This document shows positions 1-11,254 of a stretch of DNA of 64,000 nucleotides, one piece after another. The stretch's first letter is position 1. Each line of letters opens with the position of its first letter. The notes beneath the pieces are model-generated. The model did not search any database. It was not told the origin of the DNA and saw only the letters and a list, made by a program, of their open reading frames with translations. The position numbers and the translations under genes are program-made. This DNA comes from Plumapathes pennacea (lineage: Eukaryota; Cnidaria; Anthozoa; Antipatharia; Myriopathidae), in contig OZ038462.1 in NCBI GenBank assembly GCA_964036295.1, positions 10,588,440 through 10,652,439 on the forward strand. Direction: 5' to 3'.

Positions 1-479
1 CTATTTTCAAATCTTCCGACGCTTAAATACAATGCAAGTCAAAATTGTTCTTAAAGTATGGCTTCCTTGCATCCACAGAGCCAACCGATGTTCGGATGGG
101 ATACAGGCTAACTTCAACACAATTCAATTTCAGTCTCTTGCTTCAATCGCCGACATCTCAAGTCGTCGCAAATCACGTGATAATGCAAACCAATCACCAT
201 GTGCTGATTCTCGACCCAGAAAAATAACAGAAAACGAAAAAAGAAAAAGAAAAAACAGGCTCCTATTTAAAGCTTGTGCACTATGCCACAAGCAATTAGC
301 AGTGCGAAACAACGCAATTGCCATACTTTTTTTCTTCAACATGAGCAGACGGCAATCGGGTTTTGCTTTTCACTGATCCGGTTTGGCCAAGAATGCTGCC
401 AAAAAATACGCAACCCAATGAACTTCAAAATTACTTGTGTGTGTAATATATTAATATTGCATTTCTTCTTCTTTGTTAG
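1..479 (+). other. Upstream intron of the vWA-like gene
   Basis: No exon can be supported here. The stretch ends in a pyrimidine-rich tract followed by TTAG at 476-479, a good splice acceptor for the exon that starts at 480. It is therefore most simply the last intron of the gene ending at 650. Open frames on both strands are short and have no recognisable motif. Confidence 0.45.
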
Positions 480-650
480 AACAACAATGTGAGGATCATA
501 GCACTTGGCACGCGACATCCACAAATGTCCGAAGATCCTGACGTCAAAGAGTTGGTTGCTATTGCAGCCGGAAAACCGGAAAACGTTTTCTACATGGACA
601 GAATGCTTGACCTAGTCCAGAAAATTAAACAAGAAGGGGGGAAATATTAG
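480..650 (+). CDS. Last exon of a von Willebrand factor A-like domain gene (partial)
   Basis: After the acceptor TTAG at 476-479 a 171-nt frame runs to a TAG stop at 648-650 and encodes 57 residues. Its start, VRIIALGTRHPQMSEDP, followed by VKELVAIAAGKPENVFYM and a final LDLVQKI helix, matches the closing strands and last helix of a vWA domain: a buried beta strand (RIIALG), then a helix with the pattern ELxxIA, then the short VFxM strand. vWA domains bind ligands or matrix, often through a metal site. That site (DxSxS) would lie in upstream exons outside this window, so function cannot be tested here. The protein ends right after the domain with a Lys-rich tail. The match rests on the pattern of this short segment only. 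Confidence 0.55.
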   Translation, partial: NNNVRIIALGTRHPQMSEDPDVKELVAIAAGKPENVFYMDRMLDLVQKIKQEGGKY

Positions 651-757
651 ATTTACCGGTATAGCCACTCCGAAGGCAAGAAGTAGTAACTACGGTGTGA
701 ATTAGGTAGAATCGAGTATCCACACCACTGGTTTAGGCAATGGGATTTTAGTTGATA

Positions 758-763
758 AATAAA
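758..763 (+). promoter_or_regulatory. Poly(A) signal AATAAA
   Basis: A canonical AATAAA lies 108 nt downstream of the stop codon at 650, on the same strand. It is suitably placed to end the transcript of the vWA-like gene. Confidence 0.5.
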
Positions 764-1963
764 GGTTTATCTGATAGTTATTTTTTTTTAACTCTGTATT
801 ACTCTCAGTTTTCTTTCAATATACTTCAGTTTCTCTATCTTTTTCTCTTGACTGAAGATGCTTTTCCTTCACGTTTGCCCCGTTACTCCAAACATTGCGT
901 CCGCTACTTTAGTAAGGGTCCTCTGGTGTTTTAAAAACACGAAACAACGAAACAGTTAATGATTAACAAGATAGAAACACAGCCACAACTTGTCTGTCTG
1001 TCTGTCTGTTGTTGTCTGTCTTGTTTGAATTGGAACAAAAAAGAATCAAGACTTGTCCACTTCACTAAAATGATCTGTCCTATACCGTACCGAACCGCCG
1101 TAGAAGTAAGTATTAAATTAACGTTCCGAGCATTAAACCCTTCGCCGGAGCAAAGGTCCACGATTTCCTGCATCAGTATCAAGTTGATTCAATCACCATA
1201 GGTTTTTTTTACTATGCGGTCGATGCGGTCCCAATCTATACGGAGTTCTTGCGGTTTGGCACATTTCCCACATCCGGTGACGGCGAAGGGGAGGGTCAAA
1301 TTGAAACCATAACACGGTATGATTTAGCGTGTTGAGGTTGAATCTTCAGTGAAGAGGGGACCGCACTTTTTGCACACGAACTGTAGTGTTCAATTATGGC
1401 TTTCAATTCAAAGCCACATGTATGAGTATGGTGGATTTGAAAATACAAAAAGAAAAATTAGTATGGTGGAGTACGTTGTGTAATTCGTCGTGGCGGCAGG
1501 TAGAGGTCAGTTTTTCCAGGCTTCGGGGGGTCTGTCTGTCCACAGTGATATTACCTTTGTTATTACGAAAGAACATGACCGTTGGAGATTTTAAAGAAAT
1601 GTATAGGGATTTTGGTTGTTCACCGAACGGCGGTCTTTGGAAACTATTAAACCTACAAAACTAAAGCTGAAACTAAGTATGTTTAGTTGCGCATTATCTT
1701 GCCTCGCTGAAACGTCAGCTCGCAAAACAGCACAGCTTGATGCATCAGGTTGAAAGGAAAATCGTATATTTTGGTTTGAGGTAGGGTATGGAGTACAGTG
1801 CGGTCGCGCAACCCGTTCTGTTCATGTTCCGTGCTCAACCTCAACTCGTTAAACTCATGCCGTGCTATTGTTTAAATTTACCCCCGCTTAACACTTGCTC
1901 TTTTTATTCGTATAGTCCGGTGGAAACGCGTGCAACGCAGGCTAACTTATCTCTGACTGGAAT
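764..1963. other. Intergenic DNA, no gene seen
   Basis: Nothing coding can be supported. A short TGTC microsatellite lies at about 991-1010. The longest open frame (1386-1664) shows no motif, no splice context and no sequence resembling the rest of the window. Confidence 0.4.
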
Positions 1964-2165
1964 ATATGGGTTCACACTAGATCGCCAAGTCTGACTTACT
2001 TAGTGGCGAATTAAGACGACTTAGCGATAAAGACGTGTCTGAACGACTAAGTCAAAAAATTCGATTTTTGACTTAACGCGTCATAAACGCCGGTAAAAAC
2101 AAAGGCACTAAGTCTGTCTTAAGGCAAGTAAAAACCTGACTTAGAGCTCGCAGAGTTCACAGTAT
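1964..2165. repeat. Hairpin-rich AAGTC/GACTT segment, possible decayed MITE
   Basis: About 200 bp are rich in the words AAGTC and GACTT in both orientations. They include a strong internal hairpin around ACTAAGTCAAAAA / TTTTTGACTTA near 2050-2075. The two ends carry loosely inverted GTTCACA/GTGAAC motifs. This suggests an old inverted-repeat element, but no clean TIR or target duplication can be defined. Confidence 0.3.
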
Positions 2166-2596
2166 GATTTGCAGCATGATTGTCTTATGATACTTGCACA
2201 ACCACGTCTTTGGTACGTCCGTGTGATACGATTAACAGCGGAGATGTACAATAAATGGAACATGGTCCCAGATGATCAAGAATCTTCTCAGTTTTCAAAG
2301 TAGTAGGTAAATTTTGTAGTCGGCCTACTGGAAATTTTCGAAGGCGGCTCTTTTCCTTTTTTTTCTCATTCAGTTCTGAAATGCATCAGAGATTCATATT
2401 GCCGCCCAACGTGGCTTCGGTAAATGTCAATTTTTATCCTGCTATGCAAGGGTTGAACCCGCGTGCACCTTCACCCTTCCTGCCTGGGGCATTTGCATAC
2501 CATAAGGCTACAACAGTATGCCTCAGTCGCCAAGAGAATCACCCTTTTGGTCGAACCTGCTGTTGCCCCGCAAACTAGGTAGTCATAGCGGAGACT

Positions 2597-3706
2597 GAGG
2601 CCCGGTTCAGACGTCGTGCTAGAGTCGAGCCGAACTCAATTCAGGACTAAAAAATATTAAGACCAATTAAGTTCGACTGTAGCACGACGTCTGAATCAAA
2701 GGTTTGAATTAAGTTCGACTGAGCAATAAGTTCGACAAACTACTCTGCCGTGCTACACGACTCTAGCACGGCTTTGATTCAGACGTCGCGCCCGAGTCGT
2801 GCCAAACCAAATGCATACATTACCATAATGTATAACAGCATAAATTTGATGCGGCCTCTGTCAAAGAGAAGAAAGATAAGAAAGTTGAGCCGAATTTGGA
2901 ATTAATGCTGCGGTCACACTAGCGCTAGAACTGTGCTTGCACATTCCAAGCGCGATGTCTAGTGTGACCGGTCAAGCGCACCACTTCTGGCGTGCTTGAA
3001 AACTGATGCTAAACGGAGCAAAGTACAAAGAAGCCGCAGCTCAGCTTGAGCGCAGTCTGTGGTGCTCTTGGGTTGTGCTAGGTAAACAGATCATAATTGA
3101 CTTAAGTGTTTTAACCAATTTGACAGCCACGTATGTGACTGGCAAATTTCAAATGCTGTTCTAGTCTGCAATAATATTCACAAATCGAACAGCGCTGTTG
3201 TACGTAAATCATGTCTCAAAATTCACGTCCGTGGGAGAAACGTTATGCGCATCAAGACATAAGCTACGGTTCCCTAGTGGATCAGGCACCAGATCAATGG
3301 CAATTCTCCCGTTATGCACCGATTTCTGCCTTTTCAAGTTCGAGTCTCGCTCCAGCCACTCCGACACATCGTTTCTCCGCATCTGTCCAAGATACTGAAA
3401 CACTGCATTTTCCTGCCGCCGTTCAAGTCACTCCAACCCTGCATTTTCCTGCAGCCAACCTCATATTACTCTATCTGGCTATTACATGTCAACACCATCA
3501 AACAAGCAAGCAATGTGGCAACATGTGTGACCGCCCACTGCTTGGGTGAATTTCAAGCATGCGCTTGGTTGACGTCACAAGCAAGCACAAGCAGACATTA
3601 AGCAAATGTTCTAGCGCTAGTGTGACCGCAGCATAAGTTCGACGTCTGAATCAAAGCCGTGCCATAGGTTCGGTACGGCTCTGGCACGACGTCTGAACCT
3701 AGCCTT
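2597..3706. mobile_element. TIR DNA element (outer), split by a second element
   Basis: GGTTCAGACGTCGTGC at 2604-2619 is exactly inverted as GCACGACGTCTGAACC at 3684-3699, with weaker inverted similarity a few bases further out. Several more copies of the ACGTCTGAATCAAAG word occur in both orientations inside, giving a palindrome-rich non-autonomous element. No transposase frame is present. A second TIR element (2906-3633) sits inside, so the outer element is the older insertion. Confidence 0.7.
2906..3633. mobile_element. TIR element nested in the outer one, TAA target duplication
   Basis: The ends are a perfect inverted repeat of about 25 bp beginning TGCTGCGGTCACACTAGCGC. Both ends are flanked by TAA (2903-2905 and 3634-3636), fitting a 3-bp TWA-type target duplication as made by PIF/Harbinger transposases. 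It is 728 bp long. The open frame at 3211-3549 inside has no transposase motif, so this is read as a non-autonomous MITE. Its perfect TIRs point to recent mobility; the Harbinger assignment rests only on the TSD. Confidence 0.75.
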
Positions 3707-3942
3707 AGCGATTTGGGGAGACTAGGCGCAAACAGTTTCCGGTGAACGGACTGGTGTTGACATGGCCAAAAATAGAGTGTGAAGAACAACAGTGCCTTCA
3801 ATTAGTGCGGCGTGGTCAATTACAAGAAAAAATCAATCAACTTCCGCCGTGTCATGAGAAATAATTCGACCGCATTGTGCTTTGATGATTTTTAATCTAA
3901 AACAGCTGTGTGAAGAGCTGCGCGGTCAATTTCAAGAGAATA

Positions 3943-4838
3943 CAGTCAAAGCTCTCGTAAGCGACCACCTCGGGAATTCGAAAACTTGGTCGTAACTTGA
4001 GCTGGTCGAATACTAGAATGGCTCTCATATTAGAGGGGGGTCGCTTATAAAATATTTTAGCATAAAGCCGCTCGGATGCTCCACCCAAATCTCCCTTGAA
4101 CTTTTAATTCGAGATCTAATCAAACAAATCATTAGCGCAATATGTCATATGAGTGCTGTAAATGCAATCAAGTAATGTTCAATTTCAGTAAAGTGGGGGT
4201 GATTACATGAGACCGGTACGATCCCAGACCGGTACGATTTCAGGTCGGTCTCCATACGAATCTATGTTTCTGTTTACACGAGACCGGTTCGAAAACTCAC
4301 CTCAGACCGGTTTGACTCATTCCGAGAGCTGAATCAACACGAAGAATGAGTCAGACCGGTCTGAATTAGGTCAGTTTGGCAGTTTTTCCCATGTAATTGC
4401 TCCCGGAATGAGTCAAACCGGTCTGAGAGAGGTTTTCGAACCGGTCTCATGTAAACAGAAGAAAGGATTTGTGTGGAGAACGATCTGAAGTCGTGCCGGT
4501 TGGAGTTCATACCGGTCTCATGTAATCACTTACGTTTTGCATACCGATCTCATGTAATGACTCCGTGCCAATCTGGATTCGAACCGGTATGAGTTCGTAC
4601 CAGTCTCATGTAATCACCACCTAATACAAGTCAGACCCTTTGACTGATCGCTTACGAGAACTTAAAACAAAGGAAAAGACCAGTTGGTAATTCTCAAAAG
4701 TGGTCGCGGTCCATTACGGAAGCTGTCGCTTATGAGAGCTTTACAGCGTTTGAGTGACAATTCAAACGGGGTTTCACAATGGTGGCCGTAACTAGAGCTG
4801 GTTGCTTATGAGAGTGGTCGCAAGGAAAGTTTTGACTG
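3943..4838. mobile_element. TA-flanked MITE (CAGTCAAA ends) interrupted by a second MITE
   Basis: The left end TA|CAGTCAAAGCTCTCGTAA is inverted at the right end as AGGAAAGTTTTGACTG|TA, with TA dinucleotides at 3941-3942 and 4839-4840. TA target duplications and CAGT-type ends are typical of Tc1/mariner/pogo-mobilised MITEs. The internal phrase 'gcttatgagag...tggtcg' recurs in both orientations. The element is interrupted at 4195-4621 by another TIR element. No coding capacity is present. Confidence 0.65.
4195..4621. mobile_element. MITE with GGTGATTACATGAGACCGGT termini
   Basis: The left end, about GTGGGGGTGATTACATGAGA, and the right end TCTCATGTAATCACCACC are inverted copies. The interior holds many direct and inverted copies of GACCGGTC/T, so the whole 427-bp element can fold into a multi-branched hairpin. 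It is inserted inside the TA-flanked MITE at 3943-4838. No frame or transposase is seen. Confidence 0.7.
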
Positions 4839-4941
4839 TACAATCCGATTCTGTTTTTATCTAAAACAGCCCTGAACTAACACTAAAAATAAAGTGTGAA
4901 AAAAGACTAATATTAGCTGTGATCACATGAAAGCCCAGTTG

Positions 4942-5156
4942 TAAAGCCCCTGTCAAACGGTCACAACATCTGTCTTGACATGTTGAGACATGAAGAGAGA
5001 TGTTGAGAACATGCCGTGTCAAACGGTCTCAACATTTCGAGAACAAAGAAATGTTGAGACGATGTTGAGACCCCTCGAGACAAAGTTTAATCGAACCCAG
5101 ACTCTTCTGAACACACCTTAACAATGTTGAGATGGGGTTCAAAAGACAGGGGCTTA
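4942..5156. mobile_element. Short MITE with TAAAGCCCCTGTC ends
   Basis: TAAAGCCCCTGTCAAACGG at the left is inverted as AAAGACAGGGGCTTA at the right. The 215-bp interior repeats TGTTGAGA and TCTCAACA words, giving an extended foldback. It is non-coding. Confidence 0.6.
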
Positions 5157-5412
5157 ACTTCTTCTTGAGGTCCGTTGCTTTTGGTCTCGTGGTACTGGCT
5201 TTTAGTATTATTGGAACGTTGACTCCACCTCCAGCTTTCCACCTTCCCTCTGGATAATTGAAAGGTTCACCGTTGACTTTGCTGCAATATTGTGAGTATC
5301 ACTACTTTAGAATAGGCCGCCGTGTATTTTTAAGTTGGACTACCTCGAGATTAATCTCTCTATATATCCACGTCCTATATATTCACCATGTAAGAAGCGA
5401 ATTCTGTAAAGA

Positions 5413-5595
5413 CTAAAATGGAGCGACCAACTTCCTCTCAAGATGTCCCAGTTGACCTCTAACATTGCAAACGCGGAAAGCTCTGTCTCGTGGGCCATTC
5501 TTCTTAATAGCTACAAACTCCTCTTCTGGGAGCACATTAAAATCGCATTCATGGTATCCTTTCACACCACATCGGATGCTCATTCCTGTCAGCAT
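5413..5595 (-). pseudogene. HIRAN-like domain fragment
   Basis: The minus strand reads through a 60-residue segment with the layout of a HIRAN domain. It contains VKGYHECDFNVLPEEEFVAI (an extended strand after a Gly-Tyr-His), then a charged turn, RAFRVCNVRGQLGHL and a final RKLVAPF. HIRAN domains bind DNA ends or accompany nucleases and helicases. The frame stops just after the domain and no neighbouring exon can be linked, so it is best read as a fragment, perhaps carried by a mobile element. The assignment comes from the motif pattern alone. Confidence 0.4.
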
Positions 5596-6159
5596 TTTTG
5601 CTTTGGCTCTGTTTTTGTCTCTGACATCTTGGGCACGGCTATTTAGGAAAATTTAGGAATGTTTAGGAATATTTAGTGACTTAGTTTTCCTTCACCGTTG
5701 GCTAAAGTTTGTTTATATGATAGCATTTGACTAGACCACGTACTTGTTACAAGGCGTTTTGTGCTTAAATGAAGGAAAACGTTTACACGGAATAAATTGT
5801 TACGTTATTGTCTTGAACAGGATAATTTGGTCCGGTCTTGAACCAAATGAAATGCATCGGTAGGCAGTTTTAAAACAGTTATTCAGTGGTACATAGTGTG
5901 TTGTAAAGAAGACATTCAGTGTTGCCTACTGAACTGTGAAATACATGCAGTGGCAAAGACGAAGAGCATGAGCAGGCAATCACATCTTCAACCGTGCTAT
6001 TAAAATGGTGCCGGCATTTTTTGAAACAGGAAGCAGCACTATAACTAAAAATGTGATCTGGGCTACTGAAAGTATAAACTATCTATGAACTAGTCTGCCG
6101 TTGGTAGCTCGGAATATGGAATGATTGAGGTGAATAGTTGTTTGAAACACGATGTAATT

Positions 6160-6490
6160 AAACTTACATGTATATGAATTGCGTGACAAACAAAATACTG
6201 GGTATCGCACACAGCTGTCATACCTACAATAATAGAAGCTAAATACGGAGGCAACAAGGTTTTGTACAACACGAATGAAATATTACAGCAACAAAGAACC
6301 TGAACGTATAGTTCTCCCGCCTGCGGCGTTTTTGTCTGGACGAGTCGAACGGTATCGCTTTTGGTATTCACTGCACTTTGTGCCCAAACTACAGTATATC
6401 TGAAGATAGTCAAAATAGAATCCAATCTGACCTTCAAGGAGAAATTGTCGCACAACAAACACCAACTTTTGAACATGTTTGGCTCTCGAA
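6160..6490 (+). repeat. Interspersed repeat R1, copy A
   Basis: The segments around 'tgaattgcgtgacaaacaaa' and 'gtctggacgagtcgaacggt' are shared in the same order and orientation with 9845-10850. The copies differ by indels. No gene is present; the minus-strand frame over this region is not conserved in the second copy. Confidence 0.6.
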
Positions 6491-7319
6491 AATTGCCGTG
6501 AAACTAAAAGTTTTTACAGGACTCGCACGATGAAGCCGAAAGCAAATTTGAGAGAAATTCCTGGTCAATTTCACAGCAACGACCCGAGCGACTCAATGCC
6601 AAATGTTTACGTTCGAAAAACCTACCCTTTCCTGCTCGACTTACTTTCAGTCTTTTACAGCACCAAAGCCAAACGGAAGACTCGAAGACGTACACAAATT
6701 CTGAATTCGCCGAACTTGCTTGTAATGCTGAAAACCATGATTTCACACTTTATTCGCCGTCTCAACGTCCCACGCACGAGGGACGAGAGCCCGCGACTAT
6801 ATTGGAAAGCTCTTTCGCTGGAAATAAGTGCGCGCGCATAATAATTATTCAAAATGGCGCTGATTTGAAACATTGCTCACCCGCCCGTCTAACCAAAAAA
6901 TGTCGATTCCTCGTGCATGGAAAAGCATAAATGTGACAGGTATCCCATAGGCCACACGGTACCTAAATCCGGTTGACATTAGGGTTGTGTTCTCCTAACT
7001 TCGAACGGAATACACAAATTATTTACCGCCGGGAACGACGGTTCCTTCCTCTTATCATGAGGCATGTGTGCTTTCACAGGTAATTTTGAGTACAAATTTT
7101 CTTCATGTGCAGTAAAAGTTGCTTCATATGTAGTTATTTCTATGAGCTTAATGACATGGGGGATACATTTATTTCGCACTTGGGGAAACCTATATTGAGC
7201 CGTTCAAACTGTCCCGTCCACTACCCGCTGGGATTCAAATTTGGAACTCTCTCCAGTCCGCTGCGCGGAAAGTTTGCAGTTTTCACGGTTGGGGACCTTG
7301 GTTGCTACTCTTGAATTAC
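6491..7319. other. Intergenic DNA, no gene seen
   Basis: Several short overlapping frames exist on both strands, but none has a recognisable motif or splice support. The AT-rich stretch near 6830-6860 and the region 6980-7310 show nothing that can be assigned. Confidence 0.35.
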
Positions 7320-7439
7320 AATCCAATTAAAAATCTATCATCAGATCAGAAACTAAAACTGTTTCCCTCTCCTGGGATTTCTGTCAATCACGCGTTCTTC
7401 TAACGTTCAGTGGCAAACTATTATTGAAGTAATGGTGCG

Positions 7440-8190
7440 TAATATAAAGGATGAAAGGAACGTTCCGGTGTAAAGATTGACGGCAACAAAATTGATGATC
7501 CCGTGAAGCTGTCTGAAGCTCTAAACAAACATTTCACAGAGATAGGACCCTACCTGACTTCAAAGGTTTCTCACTATACTTCATTTGCCAGTTATATCGC
7601 GCCAGTGGATACGGACAACATTCGCCATGCAAATTAATCAAAGAAGCTGCACCGATTATAGCAGAACCCCTTTCTTACATATTCATAACAAGTCCCTCAC
7701 CAGTGCTACATTCTCCTCAGAATAGAAATTAACAAAAGTTATTTCAGTACACAAAGGAAAAGAAAGAGATGACATGATTGGAACAACTATAGGCCAATTT
7801 CATTAATATCTGTAATAGCCAAAGTTTTCGAGAGAATAATCTATAACCAAATCAGTCTGGTTTTAGACCACTTCATTCCACAGTAACAACGTTGCTAGAT
7901 ACTACGCCAGAGCGGTTTGTGAATATGGACCAGGGTAAAGACATAAGTAAACTATCTCTCTTTCTCTATGGTTTCACAAGTCATTAGATTGGTTTAAATC
8001 ATATTTAACTGATCGCCAGCAGCAAACTTCTATAAACGGTCTTCTGTCATCTTCAGCTCCAGTCAATTGTGGAGCTCCCCAAGGATTCATCTATTTCTAA
8101 TTTACATAAATGACTTCCCTTGTTCTATAAAGTTTTCCACCACAAGAATCTTTGCAGACGATTCAGGTATAATAACTACGGGGAAAAATG
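7440..8190 (+). pseudogene. Decayed non-LTR retrotransposon (LINE) reverse transcriptase fragment
   Basis: Reading the plus strand across several frameshifts gives, in order, KIDDPVKLSEALNKHFTEIG-like linker text, then NFINICNSQSF near 7800, QSGFRPLHSTVTTLLDTT (an RT palm segment) near 7857-7905, then VNCGAPQG-like text and a final FADDS/T near 8155-8165, the catalytic Asp-Asp box. This is the usual order of a CR1/L2-like LINE reverse transcriptase. Multiple stops, frameshifts and missing blocks show it is dead. Neither the endonuclease nor the 3' tail can be defined. Confidence 0.65.
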
Positions 8191-8214
8191 TAACTAAAAC
8201 ATATAGTTTACCCG

Positions 8215-9075
8215 GCCAGCTGTGATCTACACAACGCTAAAGGTTTTTGATTGGTTCCTTGGACATGGGCTATCAGCTTATAACTGTGTGGACAAAAATA
8301 TGGTCAATGAACGCGTGAGCGACGAAGTACTGTTGAGAAAGATTTTTTTAGATTTCACGACCTTTTCAGAGTTGCTTGCAAGTCCCGAGTGAGACAAATT
8401 TACAACACTAATTGAAGAATGAGCAAAGAGGAAAATATATGGATGCCTCAAGTGTTTTTACACATCAGCAAAGGGAACAAGACGGCACCTTTGCTTAAGT
8501 CGATACGAGCAGCCATTGATCGATCGCTTTCTTCGGTTCGCCTCCGCGATGTAAACAGTTTTCCATCACCACTGACTCTGCCCTCACAGAAGCAAATAAA
8601 TTTTTCTTCTTCAATATTCTTTACTGATGTTCAAGCATCTCCAGCTTCAGTTCTCGTTCAGCACAGCCAGTTGTCAGTTTTAAGCAGCATCACAAACGTT
8701 GTACATGACAAGCAAGGAAAGCGATTCCTTCCGTAATCGTTTACAACTATACCAACGTCCAAGTTTTCAATAGTTTTGGTACATCACCTTTAGATGTTTT
8801 TGTAAACTCAATCCAGAGTGTTTGTGTCGTGTAATTTCCAAGATAATGTACTCTTCACTCGATTTTCATTCATTCAACTATCAGCCCGTTTGCAAAGACA
8901 TGTCATTGTTGCAGTAACTATGGGATCGTTGTATTTTGGAGCGGAAGTTAAGTCGTCTTCCGGTCTTTTTTTACATCAATTAAATACAGGCAGAGTAATT
9001 TGTGATCCAGTTTTTACTAAACCTCGGCGCGGCGCCTCGTTGGTTATTTATCATTCCATATTCGGCAAGCTCGAG
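8215..9075 (+). repeat. Interspersed repeat R2, plus-oriented copy
   Basis: About 0.85 kb are an inverted copy of 35885-36781. Shared blocks include 'acatgggctatcagcttata', the 'gagcagccattgatcgatcg' block and, near the end, 'gcctcgttggttatttatc'. The open frame at 8419-8736 is not kept in the other copy. No transposase is present. Confidence 0.65.
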
Positions 9076-9394
9076 TAGAATATTTATTAACAAGACTGAC
9101 TCTCGTCAGTGTACTCCTGCCAAATAATGTTGCCCAGCCTTATGATCTGCTAGGCTGAAGGTATATTTATCATCTGAATACAGATACCTACGCAAATCAC
9201 TTTCAAGCTTGCCTCCCATACACTGGCAAAACATCCGGGCAGTTTAAAGCCGTCCGTCGAACTGCCTTGTATCTGCATCTTGTTGTACAAAATCACTTCC
9301 GTTCGTACTCGAACACATGTTACCAAAAAAATAGCGGTTTACAGTCAAGCTGCCGAGTAACCTCGCCTGCCATGGTCGTACACCAGACAGACTG

Positions 9395-9530
9395 ATTGAT
9401 TGACTGACTGACTGACTGACTGACAGACGAACATTAAATTTCGAGATGGCGACGCGCTTGAAGTCTCCACACAAGGCGATGCTACTGCATTAGCGTCGTG
9501 ATTATTACCCTCGCTTACGCTCGGGGATAA
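9395..9530 (+). repeat. (GACT)n microsatellite plus R3 repeat terminus
   Basis: A GACT/TGAC microsatellite (about 9399-9425) is followed by ACAGACGAACATTAAATTTC, a 'gagatggcgacgcgcttg' block and 'ctcgcttacgctcgggg'. The same order appears at 23862-23950 and, with a CA microsatellite instead, at 26605-26720. It marks one end of the dispersed R3 element. Confidence 0.55.
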
Positions 9531-9844
9531 ATTAGTTATATAATATAGCAGAAAGATACTTACATCAGATAAAGCCTGAGTAAAGTCATTGTGGAAATAA
9601 AACTATTGAAGGAATTCAAAACATCACTGTTAACAAAACGACATTGCATTGCGCCATTGCTCGTGACGTCACGACTTTAACCATAGTAACCCTGAACACG
9701 CGTAAACCAATCAGAGCCGAGCAGCTTCTCAACACCAAAAATACTGTATTTTATGACTCCTGGCCTTCGGCAGGAGTAATTATTGTATTTCTAGTTTAGG
9801 TGAATAAATCCGTAAAACAGATGTTGTTTCTTAGAAATACAACA

Positions 9845-10850
9845 TTAAATACCTGAATTGCTTGACAAACAACTGGATATCGCGCACACCTGTCCCATAG
9901 AGAATTTTAAACCGCTCTAAAGTTTAAAAAGGAAAAGAGATTACAAACCTTGAAAAATGCAACGCCAGACGTTTTAACGCAAACAAAAAGAACAAAAATA
10001 TTGGGCGCTCACAGCAGCGTAGCGGCTTATTCACGGGCCAGCCAGTAGGAGTTTTGTGACGACAATTCACTCACACTCGTGAGCGGTTTTGGGTAAAATC
10101 ACTTCTGGTTTTCCAGTAAGTTTTATATGCCACATGAAAATGGCATGATTCCCTTTCAGAAATGATAAATGGCAAGCTCCCGTGTCAAGCAATCGGCACC
10201 AAATTTTCAGTTCAGTTCGACAGCAAACTCATACTGTATGTAAATTTGTACATCGCCGATTATTATGAGAGGCTTCAGTTCATGTCGGTCCTGTGCGCCA
10301 TCCTTCAAAACACTCCACTTCAAAACAGTTAAAAAACCATCCGACTTCATAAAATAAAGACCGATTACAGCTAAAGAAAGTTAGCTCAATAACCTGACGC
10401 GAAGAATACAATCAATGATAAACACTTGGAATGGCCAATGGGATGAGATATAACACGGCTATCTTAACACAATCGAAAAAGCATATTTTTCACATCTGAA
10501 AAATGTACCCAAGCGCGCAAATGTTCCCGGATGATAATGGGCCTTTACCAGGAACAACAAGGCTTTGACTTATGGGTGAATATTTAATTGACGTGTACAC
10601 CAAGAATGAAATATTACAGCCACCAAACCTCAGCGCATTAGCTTCTCCTGCTTGTGTTTTGTCTGGACGAGTCGAACGGTATCGCTTTTGGCCTTCACTA
10701 CTGAAGTTACGCCAAAATTAGTGAAGACGGTGGGGTTCAGCTATAGTCAAAATATAATTCAATCTGACCTTTACGGCAAAATCTTAGCATAGCGAACAAC
10801 AAGCGTATACTTTCAACTTTAGAGCGTTCGTGGCTCTGATTGTCCTCAAA
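9845..10850 (+). repeat. Interspersed repeat R1, copy B
   Basis: This copy shares ends with 6160-6490 but carries about 0.7 kb more between the two shared blocks. Either copy A is internally deleted or this one holds an insertion. Nothing coding is recognisable. Confidence 0.5.
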
Positions 10851-11039
10851 ATCGCATTTGCTTGGCCAGAAAATCACGTAACCAATAGCACCAGTGGATC
10901 CTATCTATCTCGAACCTATCAGGTGGCTTGTGCTAATTTAAAGATTTGGCCCAACGTTTTTAAGTTGATTAAAAAACTACAGCTTATACTTTTGCACCCG
11001 TTAAGTTCTGAACTGGAAAGAGCACAAGTCAACAGTTTA

Positions 11040-11254
11040 TAAAATACACCATTCTGTATCCTGCAGACGCCCTAAATCTTCTTCTTTGTAGACCGCCTGG
11101 TCCTCCACATCGTCGCCGCTTGAGTCGCCCGATATTTGGGGTTCGGAACTGATACGGCTGAATGGTAAACTGCTCAAAATCGTTCAAAACTCTTCAAAAT
11201 CATCCTCACTTGGCGAATCAGATGAATTAGTGCCGAAACAACTGCTAGAGGCCA
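11040..11254 (-). pseudogene. Acidic N-terminal remnant of a P2X7-C-domain-like or TE-borne protein
   Basis: On the minus strand an ATG near 11254 opens MASSSCFGTNSSDSPSEDDF and meets a stop. After that stop the frame continues through a Ser/Asp/Glu-rich stretch to GRLQDTEWC and another stop. Short acidic leaders followed by a 'GRLxxTEWC' box occur in abundant cnidarian proteins with a P2X7-like cysteine domain. Only the leader is present and it holds stops. The family guess is from pattern memory and weak. Confidence 0.28.

Noticed and set aside
1386-1664. 92-residue plus-strand frame
   Set aside because: No motif, no splice signals in phase and no second copy, so it cannot be told from chance.
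4195-4621. Array of GACCGGT motifs as a possible operator or enhancer
   Set aside because: The motifs are confined to one MITE and occur in mirrored order, as expected from foldback structure.
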